This document shows, in pieces, positions 35,001-47,500 of a stretch of DNA of 64,000 nucleotides. Made by a program: the position numbers and the translations under genes. The stretch covers positions 52,016,214-52,080,213 of the forward strand of contig NC_091017.1 of assembly GCF_041296385.1 (NCBI RefSeq), given 5' to 3'. The notes beneath the pieces were generated by a model, which worked only from the letters and a program-made list of their open reading frames with translations, was not told where the DNA came from and searched no databases. This DNA comes from Aphelocoma coerulescens (Eukaryota > Chordata > Aves > Passeriformes > Corvidae). Numbering within the stretch: position 1 is the stretch's first letter; each line of letters starts with the position of its first letter.

Positions 35001-38000
35001 AAGCCTGAAGCTCCTTTTGGACTCCTGTGTTAGTCCACTGCAAAAGCCACGTGTTGGCCTCCTTACGCTGTGCAAAGCTGTGTTTATGGAAATCGGTGTC
35101 AAAGCTAAACTGTGAGATTAATGAAAGCTGAAGGTGCTGGAAAGCAAGACTTGAATGGAAATATTCTTGAATGAAAATATAAATGAAATTCTTAGGATAT
35201 CTGCATTAAATGGCAAGGACATAGCACACTGAGATAAAATTCAGAGGGTCTTTCCCAGGATGTTAGAATTGGATGTTTCTCAGAAAGCAGAACTGAGGTG
35301 AATCAAAACACAAAAGCAGGAGTGTGTCAAGGGCTACTGTTAGCTTCACCCCAATGCTACAGCCTCACAAAGGGGCTAAACATGGAGTTAGTTTTCCTTC
35401 AGAATTCTGAGCTCTCTCCCAAAATCTCCAGCAAAGACCTACTAGTGTCCCTTTCTCAGCCTAGTCCCTCACTAATGTTTGTCTGACCCCACTCCACCAG
35501 CCCTCTCACTTGTCCTCCTACTTCTGCCCTCTGCTTTATGCCTCTTCTGGTCCTTCCCTTTGTTTATTCCCCTCCTCTCTCATGCCTTGGTCCTGCCTTT
35601 ATTGTGCTCCTTTGTATTTCCAGCCTTTAGATTTGCACAAGAAAGTTTGAAATTTAAGTACAAATAAGGCATGAAAGCCAAAAGTAGAATCTCATGTAGG
35701 TGAACTGCAAATATGTTGTATTACTATTAAAAGTACAGGAGGAGTTGTAGTATAAACTCTTAGTATTTAAGTGCCCAAATTAAATTTTTTAAGTATATTG
35801 TGTTGTATTCAAGAGTGTTTTATGTTAGCTTAGGAGTGCAGCAGAAAGTAGTCATTTAATTGACTGCAAATGTCTGGGTCTGGTCACTGTTTAACCAAAG
35901 ATTAATTGCACTCCTCAGCAGCATGGTGGGGTCAGGGTTTCTTCCCCACCTTCTGCCACCCTCTCCCAGAGATGATACCTTTTTCCACCAGCACATCCCT
36001 CCTGGCTTCTCAGCATAGGTTGGAGAGTGCTGAGTTTTAGTGGTATGATTGTTACTGGTTAGCAATTTTTTCCCCAGTGCTGTGATTCTAGGTGCAGAAA
36101 TAAATTTGTCTGGGACAGCTCCAGAAACCAAAAACCCCATTAGAGCATAAAGAATTTGTTGGTTCTGCCTGAGAATTTTGTGTGTAAGGGAAGTTGGCAT
36201 TTCAGTTATAGATTGAGAAAGATCCTGCTTCATTTCCTTCTATGCATGCAAGAAAGTTACCTTTACTCCATTCACAGCTACCTACAGACTTGAGATCAGA
36301 ATTAGACCTTTTATTCTTCTGGATTGTTTCCTCAAGGCTCCTCACACCTTTGGAAAAGGCTGACATTGGCCACTGTCAATCTCAACAAATACATTTTGTT
36401 GCCAAAGTAAAACCTGAGCCAGCCAAAAAAAAACCAAACCCTGCCAAAATGGAAAGGCAATGCAACAGTTATGGTTGGCAGAAATGTTTCTCTTCATGAA
36501 TGACTTATGTCTCAGTTATGTTTGGTTTTTCTGTAAGCTGCTCAGAAGAAAGGTGCTTACATGCCTGGCCCATGTAACAGGAGCACAGAGGGGTCAAACC
36601 TCTACCCCACTTGGAGGCTCCTTCACAACAGGCAATCCACTTTGGAATGGGGACCAAAGAGGGCAAAGAACTGAAGGTCTGGTGGGGTAGGAGAAAGGAA
36701 TGAGGTGATGAGAGTTGCAGGAATAGGAGGTCGACGATTACTCAAAAGCAGCAGACTCTCATTTCTTGTCTGACATTAAGCCACACAGGCCGTATGTTGC
36801 AAGTTTGGCCAACCTCTGCATCTCTCTGACAATTAACCTAGTTTAACATTGGCACTGGCAGCATGACAAGGATACTTTTCCTTGAGCTATTTCTCTGACA
36901 AATCTGCCAGAACTGGGCTGTCCTGCAACGTGAGGATAAGCACTGCTCTTGCAGAGCTCTTATGCCTGTCATAGCTTAAATCCTGCTCTGAATACTGGTA
37001 CTGAGATCATCCATAATCCAGCTTGTTAAACTGTAGGGAAGCTGACTAGTAGGTCTGAGGGTCTTCTTGGATATTTTTAAAACTCTTGACCTTTTGGGGG
37101 AATCTGCCTTCAAGGTCCCCAGTCCACAGAGTAGCCAATTGCATTTCAACTACCTTCTCCATGATAAGAGCTACTGTTCAGGTACTAGAACTGATTCTCT
37201 GCCCCTTGCCATGTGACAGCACGTCCAAACTGCCTCTCTGAGCCATGCAGTAACTGGGTGCACAAGGATGCCAACAAGCACAGGACACAAAACCAGAGGT
37301 TTTATAGTAACATCACTGGCAATGTTGGACTAATAAGAGCCTGTGTGGCAGCATGCATGTGACTGCTTGGGGCTTCCTGTCTCAAAAGGAGGGTCCAGGT
37401 TGGTCCCTCTGTGTTGAACAGGTACCTCAGTGGAGGTATCTGTTAGTCAATGACATGTCACATGTCATGACTTAACCCCCACTACCACCAAAGAATTCCT
37501 GTCTTGGATCTGAACTCTGTTTTGGGATTAAGAAAGTGAACTTTTTTGTAGCATCTTGGAAAGCTGAATAAACCCCTTGGCCTCAGCCAAGTTGCAGCTG
37601 GTGAAGACTGCATTTCACCAGTGAATCCTTGGGCTCTCCCTAGGACATACTTTATCTATTCATTTAATGTATTAATCAACAACAGATTCTGAATACCGAG
37701 CAAGGCAAGTTCAGCAGCAGCCCAGTGAAACGGCTGGAGATTTCAACAGATGCTGTGCAACTTTTGCACAAAGTAAAAAATTCTGTAAAGCATCCGTAAC
37801 TTTTACATGTTTTACATGTTGTGCAATATATCCTCCCCATATGAAAGAAAGTAAGCTGACTGTAACAGTGGGCAAGTCAAGTCATATTTTCAACAAGTTT
37901 CTTTCTCATTTTGGTTGGATTTCTGCTAGCAGCATCCTCAAATTTTATTGATAAAGCCTTGTTCTCCTCAGCAGTGCAGGCAGACAACCAGATTTTTAAC

Positions 38001-40316
38001 AATGACACATCGCCATTGGCTGTATCTGCTCTCATTCTCTCTTTTTATCAAGACATTGGGCTGAGTACAGAGGATACCTGGGAGAGGCATAAGAAATCAC
38101 CATTGATTCCTCTGTTTTAATGGAGTTGTCTTGCTCCATAACACTGCTGTGACACATGGTAGAAGCAGGCTAAGACAAGATACTTGCAGTTGCTGGAGCC
38201 ATCTTAATTTTTATTTGGTCTTCTACTAACTCAATGCATATTATTTACCTGAATAATGTAAAATAAGTGAATAAAATGCCTTTAGAGCTATAAATTTCAA
38301 CTACAAAATTCAATCATTAGTGTATTATTTTGTAACCTGTTTTTTTCTCCTCAGCTCTCTTGAAATCATGTTGGCAGGAAGCAAGTGTTTTAGCTCAGCA
38401 AGTCATTTCATGTGCATGTATTGGGAAGCTTACACCTCTCTATATTACGCATTGCAGGCCCATCATTCACTAGACAGCGTGTAATATATTTTTAATGTAG
38501 AATTTCAATAATTTAGCAACCTCTTAAATAGAAGACAAGGGAAGTCGTCTCCAAGGATTGTATTCTCCTTTCTCCTCTGCAGAACTTAGTGAATGGATAA
38601 GATTAGTAGACTCATGGCCTGGGTTTTTTTATATTTTATTAGAAACAGACTAATAATTTTGAAAGCATAATTCAGGTATTTTCTTTTCTCCTCCCATATG
38701 TGATAAATACTAGTGTTACATGTTATTTTTAACATCCACTTAGCACTGGTGATATTACACTGGTTTTAACTTTCCTTCCCATGTAAAAGGAAGAGTGGAA
38801 TGATTTTATAGAAACACCCACAGAGACTTCTTCACTTGTGGATTTTATAATTCAACAGTATGAAAGGCCAGAAAATATCCCTTGTGGAGCAGGCTTTTAT
38901 GGAGAGGAGATGGGCATGATTAACCAAATCTGTCCTGTGATCCATGGGAGACCACTGGAAGCAGAGAATGTGCTGTGCTGCTGCTGTTATATGAGGATGT
39001 GTAGGTTGATATGGATGAGTAAGGCTGTTTCGCTCAATATGTATGAACATCTCCTGCCAAGAGGCTAAATTATAGTCAGAAATAAGTGCTCTGTATGAAA
39101 AGCACGTGTAGAAGCTCAGCCCTTTGCCAGGCAGGTTTTGCAGTGGGAGCAGAAATCCCAGGAGTGGGTTGTGGCTTGCCCTTGTCAGCTCCCAAAGGAG
39201 GATCACCTCTGGTTCTGATTTAAACAGTTGGCACATCTCTCCTTCAAGCATTACTACCTGGTTTGTTTTTACAGCAGGAAGATGACACTGCTGGAGAAAG
39301 GATTAACAAGATTCTTTTTCAAATGCAGTGTGTATGTACTGGTAATTCTTTTTTTGTTCTTGGCACTGCTGTGCCTGTAGTTGTCATTGGGATCTGTTGA
39401 GGGAATGAGCAGAATTGAGAGTGCCAGTTGCTGTTACTTTGCTCCAACCCAGACTGTGATGGAAATATTGATACTAATAATAGTAGCAAATCAGTTAGCT
39501 ATGCTGAGGAGGTTCTGCTGTGGATGCCCAGTGGTATATACTGCAACCCATGATATCCTTGTGCCTCCCTGCTGCAGCATTGCCCCTGCCATAAAATTGG
39601 TGGAATCTTGCTCATCCCACACAGCCCCCAGAGTTGGGAACATGCTGTGTTCTCAACATCTGCTTTCCACCTGCATTGGGATGTCATGGGTCAAGGATAT
39701 GGTGGCCAAACATATGTACTTTCCTTGGTGCCATGTCTGTAAATGTTCTCAGTGTCCATTTTTAAATGGCATTTAAATTTTGCATATCTTGATGAATATT
39801 AGTGGATTGAATGTGCACAGTTTCTAGCAAACGTGCTGCTTTCGGTTTCTTCCCTCAGAGGAGATTTAATTCCAGTACATTTCTGTTTTATTCTTCCAAG
39901 GCATGAATGTGATGAAGTTGGACAGTAATTGTTGCTGCATTTCTCTTTTTTTCTGCTCTTTCCCCAGTGGCCTAAGTATCTGTAAGTTTGAAGGCACTTA
40001 CAGTTATGGTCTTTGAGTTCAAAATAAATCAGAAGAGAACAGACGAAAACAGGACACAGTATCTAATAAGATATATTGTATACATATAAACTTTCATTTA
40101 ATACATTGAACTGAGAAAGCAAACAAATGCAGTCCTGCAGATCTGCCTTTTTTATAATCTAGGCTTGAATAATAGTGAAGTGACCCAAGTGAACAAAAGA
40201 AATTCATGAGGGGAGGCCAAGACTGAGTAACCCTCTTCTGGAGCTGATGAACTGTAATCCATACCAGATATTTTAAAAAAACATTTGCTCCTGTGCCGCT
40301 TACCTCACAACAAAAT

Positions 40317-40361
40317 GTTCTGTCCTGTCCTCTCCTCTCCTCTTCTCACCTCTCCTCGCCA
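40317..40361. repeat. Imperfect (TCCTC)n pyrimidine tract
   Basis: Repeated CCTCT/TCCTC units form a pyrimidine-rich strand over about 45 bases, with interruptions. It is a simple repeat. Confidence 0.75.
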
Positions 40362-43345
40362 GCAGGTGCTAAGTTACATCCTTCATATTTTTGCTAAGTC
40401 AGTATTTGCAGAGAGGTTAACAGTCTCTTTCTCAGAGAGAAAATGCATTTCACAGATTTGCTTTTTGTTAAGGGCTGCTAATTGTTGCTCAGATCTTCCT
40501 GTGCTTCATGTCTCCTCTGTTTTTCAAATCTCCAGCAAACAGAGGTTGACAACCAACACAAAAAATACCATAGTGATTTTCTGCCCTGTGGTGCTTTACA
40601 ACACCAAGAGAACTCACAGCTGACAGTATAAAGGGTTTAGCCTGTGATGAAAGAGCTTGATTTGTTTGCTTGTTGGGTAAAAATAACAGTTTGCTCTTAA
40701 ATAGGTGCTTATCTTTTTGCAGCGTTACATAAACTCTCTGGATGTTACCTGCCAAGTACGAATTGGGTGCTTCTGCCCTATTTATGTTTTAAGAAAAGAT
40801 GCAGGTTTCAGTGTACAAATAGGTTCTTCTGTTGGTTCCCTTGGCAAGACCTGTAAAGCTCATTCAGTCTCTGTTATCACCAGTACCAGGCCATGTTTTG
40901 GTTTCCTTAGCCATTTTCCACCTGACTGCTCCTTGGTACACTAAATCTTTGTCTTTTTCTTGCTTCCTCTCAATTACTGTTTTCTTTACACCTCTTCTCT
41001 TGCCTCTTGCCTGTCTCACGCATCTGCCCCACTAGGTTCAGCTATACCAAAGGATCAAGGTTATCAGGGAAGTGTGGCTTTGAACACTGAACAGCATGAC
41101 AGCAACAGGTTTATTCTGTCTGGTAAAGGAGAACGGAACCAGTTTAAAAGCATTAGGTACTCTTGGGTTGAACTGTGAATAGAGATCACCAACTGTAATT
41201 TCAAAACCACTTGAAGTTGGTAGGTTCAATCAATCCATTGATAAACACTTCTGCTGGGGCTGTACAAGTCCAGTCCTCGTTGTAGTGGTGGCAAGACCCT
41301 GTCTGCATCCTTCTCTCATCTGTGTAATAGTGAAATAATCAGTGAAAGGACTATTCACTTGAGTGTCTTGTCTTGTTGAAGGAGAGGAAGAAGAAAAGAG
41401 AGAAACTGGCTGACTTGATCTGTCAAAGACTCTTGTGGTTGGCTCCAATGGTGCTGAACACGCCGAGCCATGTGTCCTCTATTACCTTGCACTGTTGCAG
41501 CACTGCAAAACTCTGAGCTGATTGTGTTTCTTACTTTAAACTTACGGCTTGATGTATAAGTAATGTATTGTGAATTTAAGCTCTAGAGCTTAATTTCAGC
41601 AAAATATGTGGAGCTGAAGGCTAAAAGCAAGGAAATCCTTATGGGTTGACCAGACTTGCTAAGACTCCCTTTATACTACTTTCACTTCAGCACTCTTGGT
41701 GAATTATAAACATTTATCTGTTAGACTAAACATAGGTTAAGTCAGGCCATGGAAATAGCTCTGTTGAAGAGCTGACATCTAATCAGAGTTTTATCAACTG
41801 ATCCTCTGCCTATTTAAATTACCATCTGGACTGAAATTCTTAAAGGAATTGCAAACTGTCCTATGAAACCCACTACAAATGGTGAAATAAAACAAGCCAA
41901 AAAAAAATAGGGGTCATAAGTTCTGTTCTTTCCCTGTATAATTCAATTCCTCTTGCTTAGTTGATTTGTTTAGTTCAAGAACCTTGTTGTAGTTGTTCTC
42001 TGCTGCTATTCCAGTACCCAGACAGTGGATGCTATGGAAGAAGTTATGAAAACGGCCATATCAACATGCTTGATTTTTTTTTTACACTTAACTTAGTTCT
42101 ATACAGTTATTATTCCGTTGACTCCAACAAATTACTCTCTTGAATTTAATTTGAATGAATTTAGAAGAAAACAAGGTTTTGCATGCATGGGAAAGCTTCT
42201 GTTTTTCACACCTACAGAGAAGAGAGATAGAATAGTAGAGGTCCAAAAAAAAAATTTTTTGAGAAAGGATGTCTAACCACACTACTTCACACCATGCAGT
42301 TTTTAGCAGAAACCACGATTTTAAAATACAGAACATCCCTTGAGGGCATGTGGGTGAATGAGTTGAAACAATATGAATAAAATGTCATGGACTCCAGCTT
42401 CTGCAATCTTTGTGACAACCTTTCCCTCCCTCAAAAAATACACATGCCTGTGTGGGAGCTTTGTAAAACCTCAGACTGTGCTTTTCCTGTCCCTTGTGAC
42501 AATGGTAGTTGTATGACAGCAGACCTTAAAAAACAGTGACTTTTCTCATGCTTTTTTTTTGGTGAAATTTATCTCCCCACATTGGCAAACACAAATTCCA
42601 TTACTTTAACACTGACCAGAAAGTCCCTTTGGAGCACCATGTTTTCAGGAGAGTAACAGGACTTGTGATAAAACAGCGACCCATTGCTGAATGGTCAGAT
42701 CAGCTGCTGAAGGGCCAGGGTGTGGAAAGGTCCCTGTTTATCTCTGTTTATTGTAAGGCCCATGTGTGCCACCACAGAAGGCTTCAAGGGGTTTAGGGTG
42801 AACAGACTTGCTGCCTATCTTATAAATTACTGAAGAAGCTGTACTGCATAGCTATAGGCTGAGCATTAATCCTGGTCCACTCTCACCACCTTTCATTGAC
42901 CACAGTGATGGGGATGAAGTAGGAATCACTTTGACATATCCATTTCACCTCAGTGTGCCAGGCATAAGGAAGCAGAGGGTTCAGGTTTGGTGTTTTTTTT
43001 TCTGTTGACTGAAGGGAAAGTCTTATGATTTTTTCATTCAAAATCTTCTGCGTGATTTTTTTCCTCATCTCCTGGCAGCGCCTGAGAGTGAGGTAAGTCT
43101 GGCACATATGCCACGCCTTCCTCTGTCCCCATGGTCCTTCCTGGGGAGGCCATAGACACAAAGGAGGACAGGAGACAGCACATGTCTATCTGAAACCTAC
43201 TTTGGCTTGCTGCATGGGCACACACTTACAGTACTTCAAAACAGCCTAGAGATAGTGTTTTGTCTCCGAAGGTGTGTGAATTATTGCACAACCCAGGAAC
43301 AAACAGAGTTTTGCTGTTTTCTGTGGGACAACTGGCCCTTCATGG

Positions 43346-43412
43346 ACTAAGTGTCTTGCCAAGGGGGCAGACACAGGGAGAGAGGTAGAGTCATGGGTAT
43401 GACCTGAAATCC
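43346..43412 (+). repeat. Possible MIR-like SINE core fragment
   Basis: AAGTGTCTTGCCAAGGGGGC, then ACACAGGGAG and GGTAGAGTC, resembles the conserved core of MIR-type SINEs (AAGTGACTTGCCCAAGGTCA, ACACAGCTAG, GGCAGAGC). It is ancient and diverged, and the match is by eye only. Confidence 0.3.
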
Positions 43413-46213
43413 CCCTGGGACGTTCTGTAGATGTGGCTGTGACTGGGCAGGAGAGGGCTAACATAAGGCTATCTCAGCTGCAGCATCTGCACTGAGACAT
43501 GACTGTGCTCTCCTTTGTCAGAGAAAAACACAGAAACTGGATGCTAAGTAATTTTATAATTTACATCTCTGTTTTTCAAGCAGTGTTTGTTATTTGGAAA
43601 GTTAGTCAGGCCTGGGCTTCCTGAGCAATGTTTTCAATAAAAGCTTATGACTGTGTGAAGCATTATTCTGGAATCACCTATTGTGCTTTCTGACGATGAC
43701 AACTCCCTAGTCACCTTCTTTTTTTCTCTCTCTGACATTTCCAAAAAGAACAGCTGTGCTGCTTATACTCCCCTGTGCCAGGGAAGCAGTTGCTGAGGTT
43801 ATCCTCCCCTCCCTTCTGGCTGCTTTGCAAAGACTGCTTCTTCCAGGTCTTCTGAAATAGCTACATTGCAGTGAAATCGTCCTCACCCTTGCAAGGCATT
43901 GATGAGTTGTTGGGTCCAGGGCTGAGCACAGAAATTCAGGTGACTCATGATTCTGCATCTTTAGCAACGCATGGAGGCAGTGACATATTTAGTAACACGT
44001 GGATGTTTGACATCCCGAACTCTTTTGTGCTTTTAGAAGGTAACTGGATGTTACTTTCGTTCCCCTCTCTCCTTTTTGCTTGAGGTGCTGAGGGAAAAAA
44101 GTGCTGTTCCTACAGTCAGGGCTTTGTGGCAATGCTTTAATTCTTACTGCTTTTTGTGCTATGGTAGTTTAAAGAGCCAAATACTGTGTTGTAGGAGACA
44201 TCGAACAAAAAAACCATAGTAAGCAATAAGGACTCTTCATTACATATTAAACAAAGCAAACCTAGTAACTCATTTTCAAGATGTGGCACAATGAGGGGTA
44301 GACCCTGTCTCTCAAAGAGACCCAGGGCTTGAACAATGAGATATCTCATGACCAGAAGAAAGGGCAGGGAAGAAAGGGCAGGAATTATCCCAAAAAGGTG
44401 GTTTGAACACACAGGGAAGTTAATCCATTATAAAGTTGGTTGTGAAGTGACAATACTGTTCGTATTCTAGGGTAGCTTCTCTGGTGAATACTCTTACTCT
44501 GAAACAGGGATGTCTCCAGGGAAGCTATTCTCAGATGTGTTGCCTACACATATAATATACATAGTGTGCCTGAGGTATCATTCCACAACCACTACAGTAA
44601 TCATGTACTTCCCTGTTGCAGAAAACCCCTAGGAAGCAGCACCACCTCTGTAAACTGAATGTGGTTAACCTTTACAGAATACTTTGTGCTCTCTTTTGGA
44701 AGGTCATCTTAATGCCAGTATTTAAGTACTCAGAAAACCCTGCAACATGATGCTGTAGCATCTTCAATTAGCTTTTAAAGAAAAAGAAATTATATGCCAT
44801 GAGGCTGTTCTGTTTACAATCAGTAATTGTTAGGTATTGATTCCCCTTTCTTCTTCCTCCTTTCTGTGTTGCACTCTTTTAAACTCAGCCAGTGCTGAGT
44901 AACTGGCTTTGCCCTTCAGGAAGCAAGCTTGTTTTAGGGCAGTTAAGGAAATTCCTCAGAAGCTGAAGATAGGTAAACTGCCAACCACTGGTCCAAGACG
45001 TGAAAAATTACTACAACAGAAACCCATGTCTCAGTTTCTAATATAAATATTTAAATGCACTACAAATTTTGTTTAGTCTGTCTACCTTTTTTTTGTTTTA
45101 ATCTTCAGTGTCATGTCAGGCTGAGGTGGATATTTTGGAACCATTGGGAAATTTCTCATTGTATCTATAAGATTATTTCTGTTATATGGCTTGTCAAGCC
45201 ATCTGCATTGACAGTGTGCTGTGGTTATATTTACATGAAGCAAGTAGGATTTGTTTTATCTATGTCTAAGTCAGGGCTGCAAACATGTCCAATGCCCCCA
45301 GCATGCTGCTGTCCACTGGACACTAGTATATATGTCCAGCTGGAGATCCTGTTTTGTGATGATGGTTTGGGTCACCTTCAGCGATGCCTTTGATGTGAAA
45401 ATTATCAGATGATGAGGCATGGCATGGCATGAGCATGCTGCTGGAAGTTAGATTGCCAGCTGCCTTCTGAAGGACCAGGGTCATCTCAGTTTGAAGAAGA
45501 CAGATGTAATTATCCCCATCTCAGAGCTGATAATGAAATGACATCATTTCCAATGCCACCTTGGTTTTCCTTCAGGGAGTCCATCATTACTGCTAACAAG
45601 ACCCAAGTCTACTTAAATTGTGATGTTAACAAAATCACAGCCTGGGCTGGAACAGCCTCAGGCACAGAGGCTGTCTGAGTCACCCAGATGCCACAAACTG
45701 TCACAGAGAATCCACAGTTTGGATTCATTTCAGGACAGGCTGTCGCACAGCAGCCCCGACCCATTTTGTGGGAGCAGCAAGGTCAGGCAGGATGTTCCTT
45801 CTCCTAGAACAACAAGAGCAGGCCACTGTATTGTATTACCCAGGGAAATATAATTGTAGCTCATGCTCAAGGTTCGGTACTCTAAACCTGCTGCTCAGGT
45901 TTTCCCACCATGTTCTAGGTGCCCAGCTGTACACATGATGTTTATATTTTAAAATTGAAAGCACGACCAGTCATTAGAGCTTGGATATTGAATTTTCCAA
46001 GGCTGCAGTGTTGTAAAAGGGAAAGGAAACCGCACCTTCCTAAAGAACATTTTGTATTTTTTTATTCTGTTTCCAGTATTTTAGTTGGATGAATACAAAA
46101 GTCAATGTGTTTTGTAACAGGACAGTATGAAATGACTGCCTCTTATCCTGAAAGGGTTTTTCTAAAAATTGAATAATTAAAGAAAAAAAAACAAAACAGA
46201 GAGAAAACATCCA

Positions 46214-46545
46214 GTATCTGAAGTATCTGAAGGGGGCTGACAGGGAAGCCAGAGAGAGACTCTGTCAGGGACTCTAGTGATAGGACAAGGAGTAATGGGT
46301 ACAAATTGAAAGAAGGAAAACTTAGGTTAGATATAAGGAAGAAATTCTTTACTGTGAGGATGGTGAGACACTGGAATGGCTTGCCCAGGGAGGTTGTGGA
46401 TGCCCCAAGCCTGACAGTGTTCAAGGACAGGTTGGAGAAGGCCTTGAGCAACCTGGTCTAGTGAAAGGTGTCCCTGTCCATGGAAGGGGGTTGGGCCTAG
46501 GTGGTCTTTTAGGTTCATTCTAACCTAAACCATTTCATGATCTCT
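46214..46545 (+). mobile_element. CR1 LINE 3' end, 5'-truncated, plus orientation
   Basis: About 330 bases follow the avian CR1 3' region in order: GAAGGGGGCTGACAGGGAAG, GATAGGACAAGGAGTAATGG, TTAGATATAAGGAAGAAATT, CACTGGAATGGCTTGCCCAG, GAGCAACCTGGTCTAGTGAA, GTGTCCCTGTCCATGGAAGG, and finally AACCATTTCATGATCTC in place of the usual ATTCTATGATTCT ending. CR1 is the dominant non-LTR retrotransposon of birds and is normally 5'-truncated like this. There is no intact reverse transcriptase frame, so the copy is dead. Confidence 0.95.
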
Positions 46546-46714
46546 TATTTATACAAAGCAAAAATAGCATGAAATCTGAGAGAAGTGACTAAGGAAACCT
46601 AAAGAAACCTTACATCTGTAAGCTAAGGAATATGAAGGAACAACAACCTGACAAAAATTTGTTTAAAGGAAGGTACAGAGCAAAACTTGCTTTCTCCTCC
46701 TACTTTTTTTCACA

Positions 46715-46940
46715 GTGAGTGCAGTCATTCACTGGAACAATATCCCCAGGGATGTAGTAGAGTTCCCATTACTTAAGGTTTTCAAGATGCTTAAGGTTAA
46801 TCATTTTAGGTAAAATTTTTAGCACTTAAGGTTTTGGAGAGGATGCTAGATAATCTCATCTAGGCTTCCTCTCCCATGAAAGGTTGGATGACAAGATGTG
46901 TTGGGGTTTCTTCCAGCATTGGCTCTTCTGTGATTTTATG
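46715..46940 (+). mobile_element. Second, older CR1 3' end, plus orientation
   Basis: CACTGGAACAATATCCCCAG, GGATGTAGTAGAGTTCCC, GGTTTTCAAGATGCTTAAGG and GGTTGGATGACAAGATGTG, ending TTCTGTGATTTTATGG, keep the order of a CR1 3' end of a different, more diverged subfamily from the copy 170 bases upstream. An internal TTAAGGTTTT repeat suggests local rearrangement. Confidence 0.75.
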
Positions 46941-47427
46941 GTACTTTTCTTTGTCAGGGACAACACATTTTGTGTTGTTCGCGGTATGGTACCCACTTAT
47001 GAAGGCATCTTTTGTACTTATGGGGTTTCAAGGTTGAATTCCTGCTTGCACCCTAATTTGTGTGTTTTATTTCTTGATTCACCAGTTATATCCTGGTAAA
47101 CTAAGAAAACAATACATAATTTTACAGAGAGGTTCTCAACCTGTATCTGAAGCCTCTAAGGCCAATTCTTCAGCTTCAGACTGAAGATGGGCTTGTGTGC
47201 CTAGATGGCCAGGCTTTCCCCAAGATACTGGCTGGACTAAGAGTGCCTTTTCTTGTGAACCTCTCCCAAATTCAACTGAAAAGCCACAGCAGGCTCTGAA
47301 GCAGGACTCAGTTTCTGCCTTCCTAGGTGCCAGTTTTTCATTTGGATGCCACATTGCGTCCCTCTTGCTTAATTCACCTCTCTGAATAAGCTTCAGCAGG
47401 AGGAGCAGAGATCAGCCTTATCCCAAC

Positions 47428-47500
47428 ATGAGCTTTAGTGGTTAGAGCACTCCTGAAAACCGAGGTGTGAGGGTGTGAGCTCCTTCAGCCTTCCCTGCCA
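47428..47500 (+). repeat. Fossil tRNA-derived SINE head
   Basis: TTTAGTGGTTAGAGCACTCC is a clear tRNA A-box region, and GGGTGTGAGCTCCTTC some 30 bases later fits a decayed B box. This is the promoter layout of ancient amniote tRNA-SINEs. It cannot fold as a functional tRNA, because no matching acceptor stem is seen. Confidence 0.45.

Noticed and set aside
37462..37500. TGTCATGACTTAACCCCC, resembling the start of an avian ERV LTR
   Set aside because: Only about 20 bases match, with no LTR body, polyadenylation signal, second LTR or retroviral frame nearby.
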